This document shows positions 26,224 to 35,792 of a DNA stretch of 64,000 nucleotides, in pieces. Source of the stretch: Tenacibaculum jejuense (GTDB taxonomy: Bacteria; Bacteroidota; Bacteroidia; Flavobacteriales; Flavobacteriaceae); NCBI RefSeq assembly GCF_900198195.1, contig NZ_LT899436.1, positions 744,001-808,000 of the forward strand. Reading direction: 5' to 3'. How positions within the stretch are numbered: position 1 is the first letter of the stretch; every line of letters begins with the position of its first letter. Position numbers and translations under genes: made by a program. The notes under the pieces were generated by a model. That model was given only the letters and a program-made list of their open reading frames with translations. It ran no database searches and was not told the DNA's origin.

Positions 26224-27014
26224 AATGCCAATTGCTCAATTGAACTATATTTAGCGCCTTCCAATATCCTTTCCAATACAATTTTATTTTTGTTGGTGTA
26301 AAAAATATTTGAAGTGTTTTTTATTTCAGTATTTAGTAAATTCTTTTGAACCAAAATTCTTTTGGTTTGTCTTGCAACAGCTTCACCAGAATCAATTATA
26401 GTAAGAGTAGTATTAGTTATTTTTCTAATTGCATTTATTAAGTAAGGATAATGTGTACAGCCCAATACTAAACAATCTATATTTTCTTTTAGCATAGGAT
26501 CAATATAAGATTTTAAAAGTAGATTCATTTCTGAAGAATCAATTTTACCTTGTTCAATTAACTCTACTAAGCCTTCTCCAATCTGTTCTATGATTTTAAT
26601 ATCATTATTAATTAAAGATGATGTTTTTTCAAATAATTCACTATTTAAAGTCCCTTTCGTAGCTAGTATACCTATAGTTTTTGTTTTAGTTTGAAGAGAT
26701 GCAGGCTTTATTGCAGGTTCAATACCGATAAAAGGTACAGAATAATTTTCACGTAAATATTGAATAGCATTTGTTGTAGCTGTGTTACAAGCAACCACTA
26801 TAAGCTTGCAGTTTCTTTGAATTAAAAACTCTGTGTTTTTTATTGAAAGATTTATGATTTCTTCCTTAGTTTTTTGACCATAGGGAGCGTTTAAACTATC
26901 TGCTAAGTAAATTGTATCTTCATTAGGTAAAAGTTGTTGAATCTCTTTCCAAATGGATGTACCTCCTATACCAGAGTCAAAAATACCAATAGGTTGCTTA
27001 GAATTATTAATCAT
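26220..27014 (-). CDS. murI: Glutamate racemase
   Basis: 264 residues, close to the family size. PIGIFDSGIGGTSI gives the N-terminal loop with the proton-acceptor region, VACNTATTNAI holds the first catalytic Cys and LGCTHYPYL the second. It makes D-glutamate for peptidoglycan. It is the last gene of the minus-strand envelope group and is preceded by a terminator, so it may have its own promoter. Confidence 0.95.
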   Translation of the reverse strand: MINNSKQPIGIFDSGIGGTSIWKEIQQLLPNEDTIYLADSLNAPYGQKTKEEIINLSIKNTEFLIQRNCKLIVVACNTATTNAIQYLRENYSVPFIGIEPAIKPASLQTKTKTIGILATKGTLNSELFEKTSSLINNDIKIIEQIGEGLVELIEQGKIDSSEMNLLLKSYIDPMLKENIDCLVLGCTHYPYLINAIRKITNTTLTIIDSGEAVARQTKRILVQKNLLNTEIKNTSNIFYTNKNKIVLERILEGAKYSSIEQLAF

Positions 27015-27029
27015 GTTAGCACAAAAATA

Positions 27030-27058
27030 AAAATCCTGCTTAATTTAAGCAGGATTTT
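27030..27058 (-). terminator. Terminator of the bamA-ompH operon
   Basis: AAAATCCTGCTTAA / TTAAGCAGGATTTT, a nearly uninterrupted 14-bp stem, between the ompH stop and murI. On the minus strand, it is followed by T-rich sequence. Confidence 0.85.
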
Positions 27059-27087
27059 ATAATATGGTTTAACTTAAAAAAGTTGTT

Positions 27088-27597
27088 TTAGAATCCTAAT
27101 TTAGTTTTTACAGCATTAAAAATGTCTTCACCTTTTTCGAATACGATTAAACCTTTACCAGGAGCTGCATCTAATACATAAACGATTCCTTTCTCAGCAG
27201 CTACAGCTTTAATAGCATCTTCAGCTTTTTTTAAGATAGGAGCAGTTTTTTCTTTGTACTTCTTTGCCATTTCTTGGTTCATAGTTTGCTCTGCTTGAGC
27301 TATTTTTGCTCTATCTTGTTGTATTTCTTGAGCTCTCTTAGCATTTGCTTCTTTAGTCTGTGAATTTTGCTCAGCTTCAAACTTTTTATATTTAGCTTCT
27401 AAAGCTTTAAACATTCCTTCTATATCTGCTCTGTATGTTTTTTGTAATTTTTCTAATTCAGCTTTTAATGCTTTTGTTTCTGGCATCTCAGCTAATAATT
27501 TATCGGTGTTAATATGTGCAGTTTTTTGTGCATTCACCACTCCACCTAAACCAATCGTAAAAATTGCAGCTAATAATAACGCTTTTAAATGTTTCAT
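27088..27597 (-). CDS. OmpH/Skp-family periplasmic chaperone
   Basis: 169 residues. Signal peptide MKHLKALLLAAIFTIGLGGVVNAQ, then a charged coiled coil rich in Lys/Glu/Ala (about 35-125), and a C-terminal segment VAAEKGIVYVLDAAPGKGLIVFEKGEDI, the OmpH ending. Skp binds unfolded outer-membrane proteins on the way to BamA. It is the second of two ompH genes behind bamA. Confidence 0.92.
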   Translation of the reverse strand: MKHLKALLLAAIFTIGLGGVVNAQKTAHINTDKLLAEMPETKALKAELEKLQKTYRADIEGMFKALEAKYKKFEAEQNSQTKEANAKRAQEIQQDRAKIAQAEQTMNQEMAKKYKEKTAPILKKAEDAIKAVAAEKGIVYVLDAAPGKGLIVFEKGEDIFNAVKTKLGF

Positions 27598-27642
27598 GTT
27601 TGTCTTAATTTAAAATTTTTGTTCTCTTTTCTATTCTATAAA

Positions 27643-28449
27643 TTAATTTGTTTTGTCTTTTTTCTCTGCTTCTTCTTTTTTCTTAGCTTCTTTAGCTTTA
27701 CGTAAAGCTTCTTTCTTTTCTTTTAATAATCTACGTTTTTCATCTCTTGCTTTTAAACGAGCTTTTCTTTTTTCCTCTATTGCTTTTAACTTTGCCTCAC
27801 GCTCTGTTAATTTCTTTTGCCTTATAGCTTCTTTTTTCGCATCTCTTTGTTTAGCTGCTTCCGATTTTCCATCGTCATCAAGTAACTTTTTTCTAGCGGC
27901 TATTTTATCACGTTTAGCTTGTTTCTTTACATCGATTTTAATCAATTTTAAAACTAGTGAGCTAATATCGTGTTTTTTGTTAGAATATAACATTACTAAT
28001 TCACTCGATTTGTCAAAAACGAAATCATATTTTTTTCTCGAGGCTATAGTTTGTACTGCATTGTAAACTTGGTCTTGAATTGGCTGAATTAGTTTCTTAC
28101 GTAATATGTACATATCACCATCAGGACCAAAATACAGCGATTCTAACTTACGTAAAGCATCCTGTTTTACTTGGATATCTTCTTCACGTTCTTCTATTAA
28201 ATCTTGTGTTAAAATTGCTTTCTCGTTAGATAGATCAGTTTTCATAACTTCGATCTGTCTTGCTTCTTTATCTAGGTTAGATCTCCATTTAGCAACCTTG
28301 TCATTTAAAGCATTTTGAGCTTCTATATATTGTGGAATACTCTGTAGAATATAATCCATGTCTATATAGGCAATTCTCTGATTTTTTTGTGCAACACTTA
28401 CACTTACTGCAATAAGTAAAAGAACGAACGTAAGATTTATTTTTTTCAT
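27643..28449 (-). CDS. OmpH/Skp-family periplasmic protein with extended charged tail
   Basis: 268 residues. Signal peptide MKKINLTFVLLLIAVSVSVAQ, then RIAYIDMDYILQSIPQY (the OmpH start), a coiled coil, and KYDFVFDKSSELVMLYSNKKHDISSLVLK. After about residue 180, there is a Lys/Arg/Glu/Ala-rich tail of about 85 residues (KKKEEAEKK-type repeats), which is longer than the usual Skp and probably a single charged helix. It follows bamA on the minus strand and precedes the second ompH gene by 45 bases. Confidence 0.9.
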   Translation of the reverse strand: MKKINLTFVLLLIAVSVSVAQKNQRIAYIDMDYILQSIPQYIEAQNALNDKVAKWRSNLDKEARQIEVMKTDLSNEKAILTQDLIEEREEDIQVKQDALRKLESLYFGPDGDMYILRKKLIQPIQDQVYNAVQTIASRKKYDFVFDKSSELVMLYSNKKHDISSLVLKLIKIDVKKQAKRDKIAARKKLLDDDGKSEAAKQRDAKKEAIRQKKLTEREAKLKAIEEKRKARLKARDEKRRLLKEKKEALRKAKEAKKKEEAEKKDKTN

Positions 28450-28510
28450 TGTTTATAGTGTATTTAGAAAAAACCGTGCCAAAAAACCAAAGTGTTACAA
28501 ATGTAGTATT

Positions 28511-31069
28511 TTAGAACTGTCTTCCAATAATAAAATGTGTTTGCCAACCAGATTTTTGTGAAAAGCCTGGTAACGGATCAAACCCATGGGCAAAATCAAT
28601 ACCAAGTAAACCAAAAGCAGGCATAAATATACGTACTCCTAATCCAGCTGAACGCTTTAACTCAAACGGGTTAAATGTACTAAAATTGTCGTAAGCATTA
28701 CCAGCTTCTAAAAATCCTAATGTGTATATAGATGCAGAAGGCTTATCTGTAATAGAATATCTTAATTCTAGTTGAAATTTATTATAAATAGATCCTCCAT
28801 CTACAGAAGATAAACTATTGTTTTCATAACCACGTAAACCTACGATTTCTCTACCATCTAATTGTCCTTGAGCAATTCCATCACCACCAACAAAATAACG
28901 TTCTACAGGTGTTAAACCAAGTTCATCATTATATGAACCTAAGAAACCAATTTCAAAATTAGACATTAATACTAATTTCTTAGCTAAAGCAGTATACCAT
29001 TTTCCTTTTGCAGATAATTTATAGTATTCTAACCATTTGAAACGATCTGCTAAAAAATCTTGTTGCTCAGTCGGTGTTAAACCTTCAGGTTCATCTGATA
29101 AGTCTTTACCATTAATTAAAGAGTAAGGTAAAGTAGCTTTTGCTCTTATAGAAAACTCTGATCCATAAGTAGGGAAAATTAAACTTGGTCCGGCAGAATT
29201 ACGACTTAAAACTGCTGTATATGATAAATTATTTAAGTTTCCATTATTTAAGATTGCGTTTGACGAACCTACTCTATAAGGGAAATTATTTAGTCCAATT
29301 CTTTGGTAACTTATACTTTGAGATAATGAAAAGAAATCATCTGGCCATTTTAAACGTTTACCTAAGCCTAAAGTAGCTCCAAAAATATCTAAGCTCTGAC
29401 TTCTATCAACTTGTCTAGTCTGGAAATTGAATCTAAACTGATTTGAGTAGAATATAGAGAAAGATAACGATTGTGGTTTTTTACCTCCTAACCAAGGTTC
29501 AGTAAATGAGAAACTATAAGTACTATTTGTTCTACTAGCTTGTAAACGTAAAGATAAACTTTGTCCATCTCCCATAGGAAGAGGTTTATAAGCATCTTTA
29601 TTGAAAATATTTCTTATCGAGAAGTTGTTAAATGACAAACCTAATGTACCAATAAAAGATCCACCACCAAATCCACCTTGAAGTTCAATTTGGCTACCAC
29701 CTTTTTCAACTACAGAGAATTCAATATCTGCGGTTTTATTAGCATAGTCTGGTTTTACATCAGGAGTAACATTAGTATCAAAGAAACCTAATTGACCTAT
29801 TTCACGAATAGAACGTATAATGTTCTGTCTACTGAATAAATCTCCAGGTTTAACTCTAAGCTCTCTGTAAATTACATGATCATTCGTTTTATCATTTCCT
29901 ACAACAGTTACTTTACCTATTGTTGCAGGCTCATCTTCTCTAATTCTAATTTCTACAGTGATAGAGTCATTTTTTACTTTAGTTTCAACTGCATTTACAG
30001 AAGAAAATAAATAACCGTTATTATGATAAAGTGATTGAATGTCTTGAGAGTCTGGTGTACCATCTCCAGAAATCCTTTCTTTCAATACTTTACCATTGTA
30101 TACATCTCCTTTTTCTATTCTCAAGAAACGATCTAAGAATTCATCATTGTATTTTTTATTTCCAACAAAAATGATATCGGCAAATCTATATTGTCTTCCT
30201 TCTTCTAATTCAATTTCTAAATTAATTGTATTGTCATCGTTCCAAGTCAAACGATCTTCTAAGATTCTAGCATCTCTATAACCAAGTTCACTATAGGTCT
30301 CTAAAACTTTTTCTAAATCTTCTTTAAAATCATCTTCAATATATTTTGAAGATTTCCAAAAACGACCTAAAAATTTTCTTTTTGTATTTTTCATAGCACC
30401 TCTCAACTTACCATCAGATAGTGCTTTGTTTCCTACAAAATCAATATTTTTAATTTTAATACGATCACCTTTATCAATATGAATAAACATATCAACTACG
30501 TTTGTATCAGTGGTGTCTTTTTTCGTTGTTAAAGAAACTTTAGTTTTTAAATAACCCTTGTCGGTATATTTTTTCTTGAAGTAATTTCTCGTAGTTACGA
30601 TTAAGTTGTCTGTTACTTGAGTTCCTTTTCTCAGCTCAGCTTCTTTTTGAAGATCTCTTGCCTTAGATTTACTAACTCCTGTTATCTTGATGTCGTTAAG
30701 TTTTGGTAATTCGACTACATCAAATTGAAGATATACAGTTTCACCATCAATTTTAGATAAATAAACATCAACTTCGCTAAACTGTTTACTATCGTATAGT
30801 TTTTTTATCGCACTAGTTAATTTGTCACCAGGTAATTTAACAGGTTGCCCAACTAATAACCCTGTGTATACTTTTACAGTTTCTTCACTAAATTTTTGAA
30901 GTCCAGTTACTGTAATTCCTCCTAAGATATATTGTTTTCCTCTCTCGTAATTTATTTTACCTTTAGTATCCTTAGTATTAGGATTAATAGTGTCTTTTGG
31001 TGTATCTTGAGCGTTAGCTATAGCCGTTAAAGCAATAAAAAAAACTGTAAAAAATAAATTTTTATACAT
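28511..31069 (-). CDS. bamA: Outer-membrane protein assembly factor BamA
   Basis: 852 residues from the ATG at 31069; an alternative start 10 codons upstream lies deeper in uppS and adds no signal sequence. Signal peptide MYKNLFFTVFFIALTAIANA. The N-terminal half has POTRA domains (about 45-450, for example YILGGITVTGLQKFSEETV and RIKIKNIDFVGNKALSDGKL), and the C-terminal half is the 16-strand barrel ending in GRQF with terminal Phe. VGGDGIAQGQLDGREIVGLRGY holds the VRGY/F-like loop motif. The start overlaps the uppS stop by 8 bases. Confidence 0.95.
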   Translation of the reverse strand: MYKNLFFTVFFIALTAIANAQDTPKDTINPNTKDTKGKINYERGKQYILGGITVTGLQKFSEETVKVYTGLLVGQPVKLPGDKLTSAIKKLYDSKQFSEVDVYLSKIDGETVYLQFDVVELPKLNDIKITGVSKSKARDLQKEAELRKGTQVTDNLIVTTRNYFKKKYTDKGYLKTKVSLTTKKDTTDTNVVDMFIHIDKGDRIKIKNIDFVGNKALSDGKLRGAMKNTKRKFLGRFWKSSKYIEDDFKEDLEKVLETYSELGYRDARILEDRLTWNDDNTINLEIELEEGRQYRFADIIFVGNKKYNDEFLDRFLRIEKGDVYNGKVLKERISGDGTPDSQDIQSLYHNNGYLFSSVNAVETKVKNDSITVEIRIREDEPATIGKVTVVGNDKTNDHVIYRELRVKPGDLFSRQNIIRSIREIGQLGFFDTNVTPDVKPDYANKTADIEFSVVEKGGSQIELQGGFGGGSFIGTLGLSFNNFSIRNIFNKDAYKPLPMGDGQSLSLRLQASRTNSTYSFSFTEPWLGGKKPQSLSFSIFYSNQFRFNFQTRQVDRSQSLDIFGATLGLGKRLKWPDDFFSLSQSISYQRIGLNNFPYRVGSSNAILNNGNLNNLSYTAVLSRNSAGPSLIFPTYGSEFSIRAKATLPYSLINGKDLSDEPEGLTPTEQQDFLADRFKWLEYYKLSAKGKWYTALAKKLVLMSNFEIGFLGSYNDELGLTPVERYFVGGDGIAQGQLDGREIVGLRGYENNSLSSVDGGSIYNKFQLELRYSITDKPSASIYTLGFLEAGNAYDNFSTFNPFELKRSAGLGVRIFMPAFGLLGIDFAHGFDPLPGFSQKSGWQTHFIIGRQF

Positions 31070-31814
31070 TGGTATCAATCTGTTCACTTGTCTTTCCAAA
31101 TCTTCGTTCTCTGTTTTGATAGTCTATAATTGCGTCGAATAAATGCTCTTTTCTAAAGTCAGGCCAAAGTGTTTCAGTGAAATATAATTCCGCATAGGCC
31201 ATTTGCCATAACAAAAAGTTGCTTATTCTTTGTTCCCCACTTGTACGTATCATTAAATCAACGTCGGGCAAATTAAATGTATATAAATGACTATTTATAA
31301 TTTTTTCATCAATTTTTTTTATGTCAATTTCGTTATTAACAACTTTTTTAGATATGTTTTTGATAGCATTAACAATTTCTTCTCTACTACCATAACTCAG
31401 TGCAAATGTTAGAGTTATTTTAGAATTATTGCTAGTTTCTTCAATTACTTCGTTAAGTACTTTTTGGGCTTTTTTAGGTAGTTGATCTACAGCTCCTATG
31501 CTATTAACTTTAATATCATTTTTATGAAAATCGGGAATTTCTTTCTTTAAAGAAGTGATAAGTAAGCTCATTAGAGCATCAACTTCAAGTTTAGGTCTAT
31601 TCCAGTTTTCTGTAGAAAAAGCATATAAAGTAATAAATTTTGAGCCTATTTCGCTAGCAGCAGCTACAGACTCACGGACAGCGGTTAAAGCATTTCGATG
31701 TCCAAAAACACGTTGCATTCCCTTTTTTTTAGCCCAACGACCATTACCGTCCATAATTATAGCGATATGATTAGGAATTCTATTTAAGTTAATGCGTTGT
31801 AGTTTTTCACTCAT
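31062..31814 (-). CDS. uppS: Isoprenyl transferase (undecaprenyl diphosphate synthase)
   Basis: 250 residues. IAIIMDGNGRWAKKKG gives the catalytic Asp, and HRNA, TLYAFSTENWNRP, and DLMIRTSGEQRISNFLLWQMAYAELYF complete the family signature. It makes the C55 lipid carrier for cell-wall precursors. It overlaps the DUF6089 gene by 4 bases upstream and bamA by 8 downstream. Confidence 0.95.
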   Translation of the reverse strand: MSEKLQRINLNRIPNHIAIIMDGNGRWAKKKGMQRVFGHRNALTAVRESVAAASEIGSKFITLYAFSTENWNRPKLEVDALMSLLITSLKKEIPDFHKNDIKVNSIGAVDQLPKKAQKVLNEVIEETSNNSKITLTFALSYGSREEIVNAIKNISKKVVNNEIDIKKIDEKIINSHLYTFNLPDVDLMIRTSGEQRISNFLLWQMAYAELYFTETLWPDFRKEHLFDAIIDYQNRERRFGKTSEQIDTNV

Positions 31815-32491
31815 AAATTATTCTGATCGGCATAACATGCAGGCCTTCCAAAAGTATACACTATAGAAAAACCAGCAAACGTGTAAAAATCATTTCCATT
31901 ACCTCCAAAGTCAAGGACTGGTATGTCATTAACTGTATAATCTAAATCATCATCAAAAGTAAGTCGAACTGCGACCTCTAACCCGTATGCTAAATGATCT
32001 GATATTCTTCCTTTAACACCAACTCCTACTGGTATAGCGTAAGAGAATTTGTTGGTAAATAAAATTTCTGTTCCTTGTTGTCTATCTGGACTTTGATAAT
32101 TATTTGCAGCAACTTGTGCTAAAATATATGGAGTAAATGATTGTTCTCTTATTCTAATATTATAATCGAAGAAATTGAATTCAAGTCCAACTGCTAGTTC
32201 ATGTATAGTATTGGATATACTAAAGTTTCTTTGTTGACGAAATAAATTATCTGAATCTATATCTGCAGCTGATACTGGGATGTAATTATAATTACCGCGA
32301 ATAGCTATTCGTGGGTTTAAATTATACTTGTAAACAAGCCCCCCCGCTATTTGGTTAGGGGATACGTAATTGCTTGCTCCGATGTCTCCAATAATATTAG
32401 ATCCACCTAAGAAGAAGCCAACTTCGTGAATTTGCGAAAACGAAATACTTGAAAAACAAGTTAATAATAATGTAAAAATATACCTTTTCAT
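31811..32491 (-). CDS. DUF6089-family outer-membrane barrel protein
   Basis: 226 residues. Signal peptide MKRYIFTLLLTCFSSISFSQ, then IHEVGFFLGGSNIIGDIG, the usual opening of this Bacteroidetes family. A small beta-barrel with alternating hydrophobic strands follows, ending in FAGFSIVYTFGRPACYADQNN. In Flavobacteria it stands directly before uppS and bamA, as here. The domain number is from memory. Function unknown, possibly envelope biogenesis by association. Confidence 0.8.
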   Translation of the reverse strand: MKRYIFTLLLTCFSSISFSQIHEVGFFLGGSNIIGDIGASNYVSPNQIAGGLVYKYNLNPRIAIRGNYNYIPVSAADIDSDNLFRQQRNFSISNTIHELAVGLEFNFFDYNIRIREQSFTPYILAQVAANNYQSPDRQQGTEILFTNKFSYAIPVGVGVKGRISDHLAYGLEVAVRLTFDDDLDYTVNDIPVLDFGGNGNDFYTFAGFSIVYTFGRPACYADQNNL

Positions 32492-32505
32492 CTCTTGAAA
32501 GCGTG

Positions 32506-32513
32506 CAAATATA
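32506..32513 (-). promoter_or_regulatory. Bacteroidetes -7 element for the DUF6089-uppS-bamA operon
   Basis: On the minus strand it reads TATATTTG, 14 bases before the DUF6089 start. Exact match to TAnnTTTG. Confidence 0.55.
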
Positions 32514-32605
32514 TGGAATTGAATTTGCTTTAAAAAGTTAATAATCTGTCTTTTTTGATTAACTTCCTTTTTAGAGATTTATTGTGAAAGTTTATGTTAA
32601 ACAAC

Positions 32606-33496
32606 TTACTTATTTCGAGTGTCTTCACCCCAGAGTAATTTTTGACGAAGTGTTTTTAAATAAGACTGATTCTCTAACAAAATAGTTTTTACAGTAAAAG
32701 GAGCTTTCTGAATTTGAACTATAGTTTCTTGAGGAACAGTAGCTATTCTTGAATCTAGAGAGATTAAAAAATCTTTTTCTCGAGCACTAACTTCTAGTTG
32801 AATATTCGTTTTTTCAGGAATTATTATTGGTCTTGCATTTAAATTATGAGGAGCAATTGGTGTAATTACTAAACTTGTTGAATCTGGTAAAATTACAGGT
32901 CCGCCACAACTTAATGAATAACCAGTTGAACCTGTTGGTGTAGATATAATCAGTCCATCAGCCCAATAATTTGTTAAGTATTCTTCATCCAAATACGTTT
33001 TTATACCAATCATAGAAGTTGTATTTCTTCTTGCTATAGTAACTTCGTTTAGTGCAAAATTTAGTTCTGAGAAAGTTTCGGTTCCTGGATTAGTTTGTAT
33101 TTGTAGTAAAGATCTCTCTTGTAGACTGAACTTACCTTCCATTATAGAGGCTATAGCTTCTTTAATTTCTTTCTTTTGAATTGTAGCTAAGAAACCTAGT
33201 CTTCCGGTATTGATTCCTAAAATAGGAATGTTTAAGTTTCTGATATAAGTTACAGCTCTTAAAATAGTCCCATCTCCACCAACAGTAAATAACATGTCAA
33301 AAGAATCAGATAAATCATTAAAATGTGAGAAAACAGGATACTTTTTACTTAAAACCTCATGTGAAGTAAGTAAATTATAATATTCCTCCTCTATAAAAAT
33401 GACGATATTATGTTTTTCCAAACATTTAATAAGAGTTTTAACCTCTTTTTCTGCATTCAACGAATACGATTGCGCGTATATAGCTACTTTTTTCAA
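32606..33496 (-). CDS. nadK: NAD kinase
   Basis: 296 residues. FTVGGDGTILRAV has the GGDG motif, INTGRLGFLA follows, and TPTGSTGYSLSCGGPV is the second conserved motif of ATP-NAD kinases. It phosphorylates NAD to NADP. It is preceded by the CBS gene on the same strand (31 bases apart). Confidence 0.95.
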   Translation of the reverse strand: MKKVAIYAQSYSLNAEKEVKTLIKCLEKHNIVIFIEEEYYNLLTSHEVLSKKYPVFSHFNDLSDSFDMLFTVGGDGTILRAVTYIRNLNIPILGINTGRLGFLATIQKKEIKEAIASIMEGKFSLQERSLLQIQTNPGTETFSELNFALNEVTIARRNTTSMIGIKTYLDEEYLTNYWADGLIISTPTGSTGYSLSCGGPVILPDSTSLVITPIAPHNLNARPIIIPEKTNIQLEVSAREKDFLISLDSRIATVPQETIVQIQKAPFTVKTILLENQSYLKTLRQKLLWGEDTRNK

Positions 33497-33527
33497 TTTT
33501 TCTAATTGTTATTCTTGGTTAGGGGGA

Positions 33528-34187
33528 TTACATATCTAAGTATTTTCTTAGATAGTTTGCTCTGTCTTTAAGTTCTTCAAGATAAGAATCATCTTCATGT
33601 TGCGATATCACACTGTAATCATATCTTCTAAATGTTTGAATAATCTCATTCATTTCTTCAGAAGAAAGTTTTATTGTTATTTCTACATTGTCTGCGGTTT
33701 CTTTAGATACATAGAGTCCTAAAAGTTTTGCCTTGTTACTTTCTACAATTTGAGAAACTTGACTCATAGAAAAATCTGATTTAGATTTAGCAACAATTAA
33801 TGTTTCATTATTTTGATGCATGAATGGACTATCTACAAATACATCTAAAATATCACGTAAATCGTAGTATCCAGCATAATTTTGTTCCTCGTCTAAAACA
33901 GGAATTATATTACAATCATTTTCAGCAAACAATGTAATTAGTTCTAATAATGTTGTTTTAGTGTTGGTATGAAATTGATGTAATAAGTGTGTGTATTCGC
34001 CTAACTCAGCATCTTTTTTTTCTATAGTTTGAATATCATCTTCAGCAAAACAGCCTACAAGTTTATTGTTATCAACAATTGGAATATGAGTTATAGGTAA
34101 ATCTTTACATAAATCGTTGGCAATAAGAACAGAATCTTTTAATGTTAGTGCCTTAATTTCTTTGAGGATATAATCAGTAATATTCAT
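33528..34187 (-). CDS. CBS-domain protein
   Basis: 219 residues. Two CBS motifs are visible in the first 130 (ITHIPIVDNNKLVGCFAEDDI and CNIIPVLDEEQNYAGYYDLRDIL). The last 80 residues (about 140-219) carry NVEITIKLSSEEMNEIIQTFRRYDYSVI, an ACT-like ligand-binding fold. It is divergent from pdxJ and cotranscribed with nadK, so regulation by nucleotide levels is plausible but unproven. Confidence 0.85.
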   Translation of the reverse strand: MNITDYILKEIKALTLKDSVLIANDLCKDLPITHIPIVDNNKLVGCFAEDDIQTIEKKDAELGEYTHLLHQFHTNTKTTLLELITLFAENDCNIIPVLDEEQNYAGYYDLRDILDVFVDSPFMHQNNETLIVAKSKSDFSMSQVSQIVESNKAKLLGLYVSKETADNVEITIKLSSEEMNEIIQTFRRYDYSVISQHEDDSYLEELKDRANYLRKYLDM

Positions 34188-34221
34188 TATTACGAATATA
34201 GTTTAAAAACTTTTAATACGT

Positions 34222-34229
34222 TATTTTTG
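34222..34229 (+). promoter_or_regulatory. Bacteroidetes -7 element TATTTTTG before pdxJ
   Basis: TAnnTTTG match 18 bases before the pdxJ ATG at 34248. Confidence 0.5.
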
Positions 34230-34247
34230 TACTCTTAAAATACAACA

Positions 34248-34961
34248 ATGACAAAGTTAAGTGTAAATATTAATAAAATTGCTACGTTACGTAATTCTAG
34301 AGGGGGAAATATTCCTAATTTGTTAAAAGTAGCTTCAGATATTCAAGATTTTGGAGCGAATGGAATAACAGTGCATCCAAGACCAGATGAAAGGCATATA
34401 AAATATCAAGATGCTTATGATTTAAAACCTGTTGTAGTTACAGAATACAATATAGAAGGAAATCCTATACAAAAGTTTAAAGATTTAGTGCTAGAAATTA
34501 AGCCTACTCAAGTAACTTTTGTGCCAGATGGAGAAGATGTTTTAACTTCTAATGCAGGTTGGGATACAATTAAACATCAATCATATTTAAAAGATATTAT
34601 TGCTGAGTTTAAAGAAGCAGGGATTCGAACTTCTATTTTTATAGAAACAGATTTAAACCTAATCGAAGCTGCTGCTACTACAGGAACAGATAGAATAGAG
34701 TTGTATACCGAAAATTATGCTGCGGAGTATGTAAAAGGGAACAAAGAAGCAATACAACCTTATGTAGAAGCGGCTAAATTAGCTGTTGATTTAGGATTGG
34801 GTATTAATGCAGGACATGATTTGAATTTAGAAAATATAAAATATTTCAAGCAGAATATACCTAATTTGGCTGAAGTTTCTATAGGTCATGCTTTAATTTC
34901 TGAGAGTATTTATTTAGGGATTGAAAACGTAGTAAATTTATATTTAGATCGTCTTAAATAA
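34248..34961 (+). CDS. pdxJ: Pyridoxine 5'-phosphate synthase
   Basis: 237 residues. [17 protein letters not shown] at the start and [17 protein letters not shown] are PdxJ signatures, and IELYTENYA and [17 protein letters not shown] complete the TIM barrel. It condenses 3-amino-2-oxopropyl phosphate with DXP in vitamin B6 synthesis. The start of the next gene overlaps its stop by 1 base (TAATG). Confidence 0.95.
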   Translation: MTKLSVNINKIATLRNSRGGNIPNLLKVASDIQDFGANGITVHPRPDERHIKYQDAYDLKPVVVTEYNIEGNPIQKFKDLVLEIKPTQVTFVPDGEDVLTSNAGWDTIKHQSYLKDIIAEFKEAGIRTSIFIETDLNLIEAAATTGTDRIELYTENYAAEYVKGNKEAIQPYVEAAKLAVDLGLGINAGHDLNLENIKYFKQNIPNLAEVSIGHALISESIYLGIENVVNLYLDRLK

Positions 34962-35731
34962 TGAGTGAGATTTTACATAGTAAAATAGTAGGTGAAGGAA
35001 AACCGTTGTTGATTTTACATGGTTTTTTTGGAATGGGTGATAATTGGAAAAGTCATGCAAATAAGTTTGCTGAAGATGGTTTTCAAGTACATTTAATTGA
35101 TCAAAGAAATCATGGTAGAAGTTTTCATTCAGATGAGTTTAGTTATGAATTATTAGTTGAAGATTTACTAAATTATATTCAGGCACATACTCTTGAGAAT
35201 GTTTACCTATTAGGACATTCTATGGGAGGTAAAACTGCAATGTTGTTTGCTACTGAACACCCTGAATTTATTCATAAATTAATTATAGCAGATATTGCTC
35301 CGAAAGAATATCCGCCTCATCATCAAGATATCATCAAGGCTCTAGAATCTGTAGATTTTCAGATACAAAATTCTAGAAGGTTAATTGATGAAAAGTTAAG
35401 TGAGTTAATTTCTGAAGTAGGTGTGCGTCAATTTATTCTTAAAAACACATACAGGAAAACAAAAGATCAACTGGCTTTTCGTTTCAATCTTAAAGCACTA
35501 TCTGAAAATTATCATGAAGTAGTGAAACCTTTACCCTCATCTACAGTTTTTAATGGTGAAACTCTATTTCTAAGAGGAGAAAAATCAGGTTATATTTTAG
35601 ATGAAGACAGTTTTTTAATTAAAGCACATTTTCCTAATTCAGAAGTAGAAACAATATCAAAAGCTGGGCATTGGCTACATGCTGAAAACCCTTCAGAATT
35701 TTATACAAAAGCGATAAATTTTTTAAAATAA
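34961..35731 (+). CDS. Alpha/beta hydrolase (YbfF-like esterase)
   Basis: 256 residues. LLILHGFFGMGDNWKSH gives the oxyanion region, YLLGHSMGGKTAM holds the nucleophile Ser, and SKAGHWLHAENP the catalytic His. VHLIDQRNHGRS is typical of the YbfF/RsbQ-type esterases. It overlaps pdxJ by 1 base. Substrate unknown. Confidence 0.9.
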   Translation: MSEILHSKIVGEGKPLLILHGFFGMGDNWKSHANKFAEDGFQVHLIDQRNHGRSFHSDEFSYELLVEDLLNYIQAHTLENVYLLGHSMGGKTAMLFATEHPEFIHKLIIADIAPKEYPPHHQDIIKALESVDFQIQNSRRLIDEKLSELISEVGVRQFILKNTYRKTKDQLAFRFNLKALSENYHEVVKPLPSSTVFNGETLFLRGEKSGYILDEDSFLIKAHFPNSEVETISKAGHWLHAENPSEFYTKAINFLK

Positions 35732-35763
35732 AATAACCTTGGCATTAGCCAAGGTTATTACCG
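35732..35763 (+). terminator. Terminator of the pdxJ-hydrolase operon
   Basis: Perfect stem AATAACCTTGGC (about 35732-35743) / GCCAAGGTTATT (35748-35759) with an ATTA loop, directly after the stop codon. Confidence 0.88.
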
Positions 35764-35768
35764 AAAAG

Positions 35769-35787
35769 TGCCCAGGGGGCGGACAAG
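35769..35787. other. Short GC-rich fragment in the convergent gap, perhaps a tRNA 3' remnant
   Basis: TGCCCAGGGGGCGGACAAGG is far richer in G and C than its surroundings. On the minus strand, its first part reads TCCGCCCCCTGGGCA, which differs by one inserted base from the 3' end of many Bacteroidetes tRNA-Phe genes as I remember them. It lies between the terminator and the stop of the minus-strand gene at 35793. It could be a relic of an integration site or just a GC-rich run. Confidence 0.25.
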
Positions 35788-35792
35788 GAAAT

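Noticed and set aside
28106..28318. Opposite-strand open frames within ompH, bamA and uppS (for example 27653-28066, 28106-28318)
   Set aside because: Ser/Phe-rich shadows of Lys/Glu-rich coding sequence, with no start region of their own.
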